DNA from: Rhabditoides inermis
Taxonomy: Eukaryota > Nematoda > Chromadorea > Rhabditida > Rhabditidae
DNA: 64,000 nucleotides
Assembly: GCA_963966185.1 (NCBI GenBank)
Contig: CAWZYM010000292.1
Location: forward strand, 1-64,000
Direction: 5' to 3'
Shown here: positions 1-10,072 of the stretch, one piece after another
How positions within the stretch are numbered: the stretch's first letter is position 1
Layout: each line of letters begins with the position of its first letter
Translations under genes and position numbers: made by a program
The notes under the pieces: generated by a model
Databases searched by the model: none
What the model was told of the DNA's origin: nothing
The model's input: the letters and a program-made list of their open reading frames with translations, nothing else

Positions 1-1316
1 CTCGAAAATTCCCACTTCTCTCATTTAGGTTTAATTTTTCAAATAAAAATGTGCTCCAACCAAAGGCGCACAGATTTTTGCAGAATGACGAAACACGAAC
101 ATACTACATACAAAAGTTGAAAATAGCACCTCGATAAAACAAATGTGTAAAGTCGCGTAGCCACAGGTCTTACAATTAGTGCTCCAGTTCTTATACCTCA
201 TACCCCCTGCAGTTAGACGTTACTCTAACGTTATTCTTGTTATGCACGCTAATGCCGCCGGTCAACTCTCCCTCTGATCAACCTCTGATCGACCACAGGG
301 GTAGATCACAGAGAAAGAGCGCGCCAACTGTTGCAAGTTCATTGCGAGAGATGGCTGTGTAAACTCGGCGCGAGTTGCACTCTCGTGTCTTAGATGAGCA
401 ATGCTTGAATTTGTTTCGTTGAGATCATACTTCACAGGATCATTTCTGTAGTATGTATTTCGCCATCCCCTTGAAATTGGAGACTCTCCAACCGCGATGA
501 ACGGGAAAGGAGCGGGGCGCGAGCGGAAGAAGCCTAGGCTTGAGGACCGCGGACGACTTTTGGTTTGCCTGCGCCCCGCTCATCTGAGCGGTTTTATTCA
601 ATTCAAAAGATATCAAATAATTCTTTCCCCGATAAGACGACAGAACACACATACAAGAAGCCACATCACATTCTGCAAACACTGTTGCTGATGCGTGCAT
701 CATTCACTTCAAAAAACATACTAGTTTACGTTTATCAACTTTCATATCCTGCGTATTGGTATAAAGTGACTATACACGATCAGAAAAGAACACATCACAT
801 TCGAAACATGGCACATATCAATCAATTATGGCTATTCATCAGAACTGTGGTCCGGATACCCGTGGTGTGGGTCGGGGAGTGATGGACATGAGTGAAGGCA
901 CCACACTCCCACTATCACTGTCTTCCCGGATGAAGATGCAATGAACGGGAACAACCTGCAAGAAACATGGAAATAATGATGTAGAAAAACACAAATAGGG
1001 CAGTTTAACTCAGTTTAACTGTCATGAACGAGAGTTTTCTGCCGAACATGAACTTACTTCTTTCGCAAATACGTTCTGTAGTGATTGGAGATGGCTATGA
1101 CAGTGAGTGTGTAGGAGAGAAAGTGCAAGCACACGCCTATCGTCACGAATTTGCCCATCAACGTCACGTCTGAATCAATCGATAAATCATATGTTGATTG
1201 GAAACAATGATAACCGAAAAATTCCGGCATAGTGAAGTCGACGAAAGGTTGCCAGTAGAAAGAAGTGATGAGACCAGGTACTATGAGCGTAGTGAAAGGG
1301 AAGCTGATCTGAAGGG

Positions 1317-1361
<45 letters not shown>

Positions 1362-1678
1362 GTGTCTCTCTATCCTCCCACCTGTATGATGAGTTCCCAG
1401 GTGAGCTTTCTGTGCATCGCCAAAGTGCGGGCGCTCATTGAAGACTAAAACAGTTTTGTATTGTAAGGCGAGGGAAATTGTATTGTAAGGCGAGGGAACG
1501 GAAGGAGAGAGGGAGATAGAGAGATAGAGATAGAGAGAGAGGGGGGGGGGGGCGGGAAGAGAGAGACAGCCACCCTATTCGCTCCGAGTACATGGAACAC
1601 CATCCAGGATGCGAACGCGCAGAACAAGAACTCCCCGCCACAGATGACACACACGCGAAGAAGGCGAGGATCTGGAAG

Positions 1679-1724
<46 letters not shown>

Positions 1725-2244
1725 TCTTTGTTTCTCTCCTTTCTCTCTTTATATCTATCGTTGTATCTTGAACGGGTGTATTCATGCGCAAAATAGGCGA
1801 CTATAGAAATAACTTTTCCATGAAAAAGAACTTTATTTTAAAAACATTTTCATATCTCACTGCTATAACTCATCTTCGAAATCCGAGGGTACACTACCTT
1901 TAACAGTGCCAGTTTGACATTCTATTTTGATAATAATGATATCACATTTCACGTTCTATTTTGATCATAGTTTTTTCGGTACGACATGTGTATGCTGTGT
2001 GATCATCATCAACACCTGTCAACATGATTTAAGTTATAAAAATAAAAACGGTTCCGCATTTTTGATTAGTTTCTGCACCATTAATTCGTGGCTACAATAT
2101 TTTATTCAAGGTGAGAAGTTACTGTGATAACATATTACACTTACATCATGTTTTAACATATTTTCTCAGATTTCTTCAGATATTCATAATAAGATTTTTA
2201 TGACACTTTGTTCCAAGTACATGTTAGGTTACTTTTATATTTAA
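1..2244. other. Left edge, no gene recognised
   Basis: No exon chain with matching splice phases could be built here. The stretch holds one copy of a dispersed GC-rich repeat (about 300-614), CT tracts near 1320-1357 and 1680-1718, and a duplicated 20-base unit near 1457-1497. It may contain the 5' part of a gene outside the window, but nothing supports one. Confidence 0.5.
300..614 (-). repeat. Dispersed GC-rich palindromic repeat, copy 1
   Basis: Reverse-complement copy of a sequence found three more times on the plus strand, near 12313, 25755 and 26905. The core of about 180 bases is almost identical in all four copies. It holds several short perfect palindromes, including AAGCCTAGGCTT and TTGGAGAGTCTCCAA, and starts at CCGCTCAGATGAGCGG. 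No transposase or Pol III box B is visible, so it is probably a non-autonomous element of unknown class. Confidence 0.75.
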
Positions 2245-2872
2245 TCAATTAATGTACATGTTCACCTGTTTGTAGAAGGTCGAATTGGTCTCTTGTGTCA
2301 TATAAAACAAGTGCTTGTAATGATTGGTGTAGACTTTGTATTTCTTTAATTCTGCCTTCGAAAGCTCACGCTTCTGAAATAACATTTGGTAAGAATCAGG
2401 GTTCGTGAATCATTTTCATGTACCATTTCCTGTCGCATAATAGTTTCTTCGATGTGCATACAGTGAAGGCAAGCTCTATGTAGACAGGCAGAACGAGATA
2501 TGCAAACTAAAACAGTGTAAGACACTGTGTATTGTATATATCTTACTTTCAAAGCTTTACTTTCCAGCACGTCTTTGATCCAACTGTGAGGCAAAACTAC
2601 CTGAAAAAACTGGATTAAAACGATTACTGTAAACACGAGACAACACATACACACCTGTAATCTATACGAAAAACAAGTCATGTAAGATGCTCCGGTTAAG
2701 ACACCCACTGTTATGAATAAACCCTGAAAATCAATTATTTATTTGCTTTATAGGTTTAAAAACTTACTAACTGCAATCGCACAAAATCATATTCAAAATT
2801 CGCTAAAAGTCCTTCAGAAAACACTAAACAATGCGGCAAAATGTAGACTGGTCGAAAGAGACAGTTTTTCAT
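2245..2872 (-). CDS. Possible small single-pass membrane protein
   Basis: Four exons join in phase 0 with good GT/AG borders. Exon 1 starts at ATG 2872. Exon 2 (about 2724-2656) encodes a hydrophobic segment starting GLFITVGVLTG. Exon 3 (about 2611-2558) begins with VVLPHSWIKD. The last exon, after a TTTCAG acceptor near 2374, is Lys-rich and ends at TGA 2245. The product would be about 120 residues with one membrane span and a basic tail. No family was recognised. The chain of phase-compatible exons is the only evidence, and the start could lie further upstream. Confidence 0.4.
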
Positions 2873-2973
2873 TACATGAATGATGTAGGAGCAACACTGA
2901 ATATAAATGGATAATATGTAATAGATTATTTATGAGCATACCAAAATGTAGAGAATGTACCACTTGAATTCAT

Positions 2974-3264
2974 TCATTTCTTTCGGGGAGATCCATATAA
3001 GTAGTAGAGAGTGAGAGCACCGGAAGCAGTTGAAATCACGAACAATATGTTGAGGAAAGTTGCGTTGAAATACGGAAAACCTTGCTCCATACGAGAATGC
3101 AATGCGACTGAGGTTGGAAAGCGATTGAATTTACACCTGTCTGTACGACAAAAACCGTGAAATTCGTATGCACATGAATGTGCCAAATTGATAACATTAG
3201 AATAGGTCTTTGAGGCAGGTTCAAATTGAACTACAAGATTGTTCACAAGTCGCAATCTAGTCAT
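2974..3264 (-). CDS. Possible small membrane protein or alternative terminal exon
   Basis: An open stretch on the minus strand ends at 2974 with a clear hydrophobic span (core LNILFVISTASGALTLYYL) followed by a short basic tail. An ATG stands at 3264 and another, in frame with the span, near 3094. It lies just past the end of the ABCG5-like gene and its shape recalls the last membrane helix of an ABCG protein. It could therefore be an alternative last exon of that gene, a tiny independent gene, or chance. A 29-base intron would be needed to join it to the upstream open segment, which is very short. Confidence 0.25.
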   Translation of the reverse strand: MTRLRLVNNLVVQFEPASKTYSNVINLAHSCAYEFHGFCRTDRCKFNRFPTSVALHSRMEQGFPYFNATFLNILFVISTASGALTLYYLYGSPRKK

Positions 3265-3464
3265 GATAAGCAGATAATCACTCGTAAATAAAACACTTTG
3301 TCTGCAAAGTTTTTGTTTTGCAGACGACTTGCATTTAGTTTCACTTGAGCAAATTAAATGAACGGTCTCAAAGATAAAGACAGAAACGATTTTGAAACTC
3401 TATTTTCACTGATCGGTTTTTTTCTCATGTATTTAGAACTCTATGAAATGCCAATTGAACACAA

Positions 3465-3946
3465 TTATTTCTTATAAGCATGCCTATTCGATCTTCTCGG
3501 AACAGCGAATAGGAGAAGAACAACGAAAGAGACAAGGGCAGATAGGGAATAGAGGAGGAGGAAAGCACTGGGCTCGGAGGAGGGAAGAACGACGGGGGGT
3601 GGACCTCGGATAAGTAGGCAGTGCTGTTGGTCCACCTGAAAACAAAAAGATTGGAGATACGTTTCTTCAACCATTTATATAGAAACATGAACATATTGAG
3701 GCAATAAGTTTAGTTTACCTTTTACCTATAGTTTACTTATAAGTGTATCACATTGGACGAAACGATAATGCTCAAAACGATAATGCTCACCCCACAATGA
3801 TTATATTATATTGCAATATTATCAATATATTACTTACCGGCAGAACTTATCCGGCGGAGTAGTGTCAATGTCCTGTCGCTCATTTCGAAGGCAGCCAACG
3901 GAGAGAGAACGGAGAAAGAGGGAAGAGAGCAGAGACTGGAAGGGAG

Positions 3947-3997
<51 letters not shown>

Positions 3998-6900
3998 CAC
4001 CTGCGAGTATCTGAACGGGCTTGCGTACGTTCCGTACTCCAACCAATCAGCGAGTCGCGAGAATGGGTGGAATGATCTAGAATATCGTGGTGTACTGTAT
4101 TCTGTCTGTTCTCGACTCACTTGCTGAATCCGCCGGAACTGCAGACTGCCGCTAGAAGGAGAGCACTGAGAAAGACGAATAGGGAGTGTGGTTTCCTGCA
4201 GAGGTCATTTAGAATACGCATGAAACATGAGAGATGACTAGCCTCTCTCTTATTTTCTATCTCTTTCTCTTTCTCTCTCTCTTTCTCTTTCTCTCCCTCT
4301 CTCTCTCTCGACTAACCTCCCAACCGACACGGCACACATTCCTCCCATCCATCCGATGAGATGCAGTGGGAGTAAGACTGCTGAGAGAGGAAGGAGGGAG
4401 GAAAGGGGAGACAGGTGGTGGGACAGACTGAAACGCCAACTATTAGACTAACAATAAAACTAAAACAGATCGAGCAGTCGTTCATCGGATATCGCGCAAG
4501 TTTAAGTATAAGCTTCCATCAGATATTGTGTGAATTCCCGAGCTCTTTCAAAAGATATCTGATGGTTTACAAGAACATCTATGACTACTATAACTGTTAG
4601 ACACATGCCGACTTGACGGATGAGAGGGTTGATGCACAGCCGCACAAGCGAGCAAAGAGCCCAATGAGAGCCAGCACACAGAGGCAGAAAGACCTAGCAC
4701 ACCCGATTAAAAGAAACTACCCCGTCGGTCACAACACACATTATTTATCAATGCTCAGCGTGAATCGATGTGACGTGATCAAGTATCAAGAGCAGAAATA
4801 AAAGAACCTCTCCAATGCAGAAACCTGCCCAGATGCGTACTTGCACATCACACAAATTTCATTAAAACTCATTGTCTATGAAAATATCATAATAAACGTA
4901 TTGTATTGTATGGAGTTTCGTTGCTGACAAAGAACGTTGTCATGAATGGATGATCTGGGAAACGATCCTGTGTCTTTAGTGTGAATTGGAAAAACCTTTG
5001 CTGCCGAGTCAGAAACTCACCCCAGATACACGCCCGCTGCTGTGACCACAGAGGCGAAGTGGAAGGGAAGTTGAATGAGTGTATACGTGGATAGTGAGAG
5101 GACGGGAGACACGCCTTCCAGAGAGTGCAGCCAGAGAAGAGGGAGAACGGAAAGTACTGAAATACGTTTCACATCAACCGTATAGGATATATTGAATGCA
5201 TCGATAGTAATCGGTTGAGTATCGATCACTCACAATGAACAACTCGAATCATCCCGGTCACAGCAGCGGCAAGAGCGAGCAGTTCGAGAGAGGAGAAAAT
5301 CTGGGCGATCAAATGAATCGTGAGGTGAATTGACAGGTAAATTTGACAGGTATATAAAACACACACACCGTATTCACATGGTTGTGTTCCATATAACCCT
5401 ACTCCTGAACTAGTGAAACAGTGGGTCCATGTGAACTGACAGTGTATGGCAGTGTCGGTTTGTCTCCGTCGAATTCTGCTCCTGTCTGTGCGATGCCAGC
5501 TGCTATGAGTGGAAGAAGGAGAAGGGAGAGGAGAGGCGAGAGACGGATGGAGTGGCGGAGGGACAGACTGCAAGCACAATTAAATGAAAATCGATCTCTT
5601 TGTGTCATTATATGTTCATGGTTTTCCACTGTTTATAGAACAGTTGCGAAACGCAATATGTTAATTCCACTCATGCTACATTAGATGTCTCTCGATGACC
5701 GTTGATAAAAATAGCGATATGCATATGATGTGTCTAAAAGACAGTACGTGAAACTTTTTAATGAATAAAAAGGAAATAATTAACCTTGTCAATTCGCAGG
5801 CGAGCCTGCCTCTTCCAGGCGGATGCCGTAGCAGAGAGCAGACTGGTCGAAGCCGAACACTGAAAGAGAATCTCTCTCTCCCTATCTCCCTCCCTCTCCC
5901 TGTCTCCCTCTCCCTCCCTCTCCCTCTCCCTCTCCCCCTCTCTCTCTCTCCCTCTCCCTGTCTCCCTCTCCCTCCCTCTCCCTCTCCCTCTCCCCCTCTC
6001 TCTCTCTCCCTCTTCCCCTCCTCTCTCTCCCTCTCTATCTCTCCCTCTTCCTCTCTCTCTCTCTCTCCTCTCCCCTCCTCCCTCTCCCTCTCCCTCTCCC
6101 TCTCCCTCTCCTCTCCCTCTCCCTCTCCCTCTCCCTCTCCCTCTCCCTCTCCTCCTCTCCCTCTCCCTCTCCCTCTCCCTCTCCCTCTCCCTCTCCCTCT
6201 CCCTCTCCCTCTCCCTCTCCCTCTCCCTCTCCCTCTCCCTCTCCCTCTCCCTCTCCCTCTCCTCTCCCTCTCCCTCTCCCTCTCCTCCTCTCCCTCTCCC
6301 TCCTCCCCCTCTCTCTCTCCCTCTTCCCCTCCTCTCTCTCCCCTCTCTATCTCTCCCTCTTCCTCTCTCTCTCTCTCTCCCTCTCCTCTCCCTCTCCCTC
6401 TCCCTCTCCTCTCCCTCTCCCTCTCCCTCTCCTCTCCCTCTCCCTCTCCCTCTCCCTCTCCCTCTCCCTCTCCTCTCCTCTCCCTCTCCCTCTCCCTCTC
6501 CCTCTCCCTCTCCCTCTCTTCCTCCCTCCCTCTTCCTCTCCCCCCTCTCTCCCTCCCTCCCTCTCCCCCTACCGGAAGTGTGTTTGATGGGTGGGCAGTG
6601 ATTCTTGTGGTATTCCACCAGTCGTATTGCCGTCTCCTGTGTCTCCGAATACCGCGACGACGTCTCTCGATCAACAGTAGCCAGAGAAACTATGGTAAGT
6701 CTGTTCTGTTATTTTGTTGGACAATAATAATTAGTTAACGTACTGTAGTATACTGCCGGATTTTCCCCCTGTGGACAGGGATAGCCAGCGTTTGGAAAGT
6801 GCACCGGAAGTTGTTTTGTCAAACCTGAATGAATGGGATACGTAGATATACGTTTCACGGTTTACTTATTATTAAAACCAAAAGCTATCAAACCAATTTC

Positions 6901-7806
6901 TTCATCTCAATACTTTTTTTTAAATTAAATCTCACCCGAATAGAAGACTTCTCCGAAGAAGAGAATAGTGACACGTTTGAGCAGCTGGTAAATGTCGGAA
7001 CGCGGAGTGCTGGAATCATGGGTAAAATAGAAACTTTGAAGGTCACAAACAAACCGCATAGTGACAATTGCGATCCGCTTGTTTCTCTTGACGTATTCAT
7101 TGAGACAGTAGATGAGTTGATAGCAAGATAGCGGCTCCAGCCCGGATAAAGGGTCGTCCAGAAGGATCAACACTATAAACAAAGGTGTAAACAAGTAAAC
7201 AAACAAATAAACAACCTGGATCCTTGACGAGAGCCACCGCTATCTGGAGTCTTCTTCGGGCAGAGGGAGAGAGAGAAGAAATGGGGGCGTGGCCATAGGA
7301 GAGAAGCTCCCAATCACGCATCAGAGACAGGGTCTGGAGACGAGTAAACAGGTAAACAAACTAGTAAACATGTAAACAAGTAAACAACCCACCCTTTCCT
7401 CCACATCGCTCTCTCGCGCGGGCGACAGAAACATCCGGGCAGTGTGTCTGAATTCGTAATTTGTAATTTACATGCGTTTTAAGTGACACACATAAAAACT
7501 GTTGTTTAGACGAATGTAATATCATTACTAACACAAAATACAGTAATCTGGTATAAACTTCAAACGAAGATTACGGTACTTTAATGGACACGAGGGCAGC
7601 TGAATTTTTGATATGTTGTTAAGGAGATCAAGAGCTTTCAAATGGTGCCTTCAGATAGTAAATCCGAGTGGAGGACCTATAACACCTCCCTCGTAAGCGA
7701 GTTGGACCACCTCAATATCTCCCTGACTGTCATGTGACCGGGAAGACGCGATTCTGGATGGACGAAGGAACAGAAGCGACGGAAGCGGGATTCTGGAAGG
7801 GTAACG

Positions 7807-7854
<48 letters not shown>

Positions 7855-8538
7855 CCTCTCTACCTGTCAGCAGCTGTTTATCGAGTAGAACAGTCCCTCC
7901 CACATCTCCTCTACTCCTCGATGACAGAACTCGAAGCAGTGTTGACTTGCCAGAATCTGAAAGATTGTCTTTTTAACTCACACAATTATCACAAGGTTCA
8001 TTTCAAATGAAATATTTCTTCTCGGTCATCATGTCCTAGGCTCATAGGCAACTCGCAAAGTAAAAGAGTTGTGTGCGATTGAAACGTTTCAGTAAAATAA
8101 TGTTAGTAAGTATGAGCTTGTAACTGAAATATCACTTCTGTTTTATGTGTTACAAACACACACACACACACCCATACCAGCCACTCCACATATGGCGTGT
8201 ATGTCTCCACTCTCCGCCTCCAATGAGACGTCTCGAAGAAACTGCGCCGTCAGAGACGGCTGTGTCAGACAGTCCGTCCTGCAAGAGAGAGACCTCATTC
8301 CAACATTCATCAACTATGCTCAACGAGTAAGAGACAGAGTGTTCCGTAATAAGAAAAGATCCCGTCATGTTCTTTGGGCCTTGGGATCTTCGATTGGGAT
8401 GTTGTGAGAGAAGTGTGAAAGCAAATTCGAAGAGAGTATAAAACAGCAGAATAGACAGAAAACTCACCAGGATGCGGTTCGCACTCGGCTCATATGCGAC
8501 ACGCTGCGACATTCCAGACGGTGCGCGGGACAGTCCAT
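3465..8538 (-). CDS. ABCG5-like half-transporter (sterolin-type)
   Basis: ABCG half-transporters pair to export lipids; ABCG5 with ABCG8 exports sterols. About 17 exons run leftward from an ATG in good context (ACCATGG, 8538). Exons: 8538-8468, 8278-8178 (DVSLEAESGD), 7956-7864, 7792-7686, 7447-7393, 7333-7216, 7172-7055, 7009-6936, then membrane-domain exons near 6690, 5835, 5567, 5290, 5170, 4430, 4190, 4085, 3900 and 3664. Walker A, GVADSGKST (about residues 55-63), is intact and split by an intron. Other motifs are altered: Q-loop Gln is Pro, the signature reads LSPSARRR, Walker B is LILLDDP (Asp for catalytic Glu), the D-loop is SGLEP and the H-loop is TMRTPRSD (Arg for His). The membrane half matches human ABCG5 in order, for example YTLIQLPF and LLPLHLIGWMGG. 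The last exon changes frame at a six-base G run (about 3594-3599). A few middle exon borders are uncertain. Confidence 0.85.
5870..6571 (+). repeat. 700-base CTCCCT-rich polypyrimidine tract
   Basis: Almost pure C/T on the plus strand, built from CTCCCT hexamers mixed with CT dinucleotides. Longer blocks recur, for example around 5880-5940 and 5945-6010, so it is partly a higher-order tandem array. It lies in an intron of the ABCG5-like gene, whose transcript would carry the purine strand. The long open frames across it only reflect the repeat and are not genes. Confidence 0.95.
7535..7693 (+). repeat. 160-base repeat shared by both ABCG genes, copy 1
   Basis: A stretch of about 160 bases from ACAAAATACAGTAATCTGG to AACACCTCCCTCG is about 90 percent identical to 11689-11855. 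It lies at the start of the intron after the fourth exon of the ABCG5-like gene, and its end forms the splice donor region (GAG|GTGTTATAG on the minus strand). Confidence 0.8.
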
Positions 8539-8896
8539 GGTAGAGACACGATCGATTATCGATTATCGATTATTGATTATTGATTGACGGACATGTGACT
8601 GAAAACAATACAGAAACCAGTAGGTATGAATGTATGATGCAAACCAGTAAACGCGAATTCCAACAGTCGACAGGTGACAGGTGGCAACTGCGCGGGAAAA
8701 GAGAGAAGGGGGGGGGGAGAAAGGATAATTAGGGAAGGTGAGCCAAGAAAGGTCAATCGCATTCACGCAAAGCTCATTCTTGCACTGCTCGAATCATTTT
8801 CTTTCGCATTTGCCTTTACTGTACTATAGTATTCTCTTTTTAGAAGTGACTATACAGGGTGTGACTAGTGGGACAATTGAGTATGAGACATGTGTC

Positions 8897-8948
<52 letters not shown>

Positions 8949-9600
8949 TGGCATGGGATACTGCTGTTTCCCATACTAGTTACCGATCACCCCATTTTTT
9001 CCATATTCTCAAATAGTGTGCCAGCACTGTCCAAGGTTATACTCACACGACCTCGATTTGCCTAATAATATCGGTTTGTCCGCAGTTTTCGTATCCATTA
9101 TTCATGAATATAGTGATTTGTACTGTTCAGATGGAACCGTTATCGATAATCACCCCGGACTATCGATCGATGCCGCGGGACAGACGGACAGACAGACACG
9201 CGGGAGAGGGACAGACGGACAGACACATGAACGACATTCATGACTGGACTATGTACCGACAGAATCTCACTTCGACACTCGCGAAGATCGGAAAGAAGGC
9301 GAGTTCGATTGCATAATCAACAATGCACTGCTTGCATACTTGACAATGATTATTATAAAACACGACTAAAAGGAACTATTATTGACTTTTGAACCTGCGG
9401 CGTATTACATGAATCATGAAACGTACAGAGAAAAGTAAGATGAAGAGATTAATATGCCTGCGTGAGTGAAGGATCTTCTTTCTCCCTTCTTTCGCACAGT
9501 GCATATGGAACCAGTCTGAAGACGACGACACTTTGACCGTCAGTCCGGACAATTGAAGGAGAGAGGGAGAGAGAGGGAGAGGGAGGAAAGGAAGAGAGAG
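8539..9600. promoter_or_regulatory. Head-to-head region between ABCG5-like and ABCG8-like genes
   Basis: The divergent starts imply that promoters for both genes lie here or just to the right. Visible content: a TCGATTATCGATTATTGATT run (about 8550-8580), a GA tract (8901-8944), and a GACAGACG-rich stretch (9176-9230). A short open frame ends near 9316 and has no clear splice partner. Open exons in phase with the ABCG8-like gene reach back to about 9633, so the intergenic part may end there. No single core promoter element was identified. Confidence 0.5.
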
Positions 9601-10072
9601 TGAGAGAGAGGAGGAGAGAGAGAGGGAGACGGGGCATATTGAAATACACGCGTGATCCGTCTAACAATAGGGGAGAGAGAGGGGGAATTATTAGGCGGCC
9701 CCGAAGGAACGAGGCCACAGTCGGTGAGAGCAAGACCGCATCCCGACACTGTTTGTTTGTGTTCGTTTACGTTTCAGTGTTGTACTATTTTGCTGAATGC
9801 GAGATCATGAACTAATAAAATAATCCTCATTTCATCTTCATTACTTATGAAACAATTTGACTATCACAATCTTGCCAGGACACGACATACGGCGGTTTTC
9901 GGCTGCGGGACGAGACCCTTTCGTGTGTTGTGAGAGAAGGGGAGGCGAGTCAGCTGCCCACTGCCCAGTACCTACAGTTCGGACTGCCAAGGGTGCACAT
10001 CGGTGCGTTGTTTGTTTACTTTTTGTTTACTCTGTTCTAGACTCGCTGACGCTTCCGCGTCAGCCTCGTGAG

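Noticed and set aside
5676..6738. Open frames of about 290-330 codons over the CTCCCT tract (Arg/Glu/Gly or Pro/Leu/Ser rich)
   Set aside because: They exist on both strands only because the tract lacks stop codons; they are repeat artefacts inside an intron.
9104..9316. Short plus-strand open frame in the ABCG head-to-head spacer
   Set aside because: No homology, no phase-compatible partner exon, and it overlaps a GACAGACG repeat.
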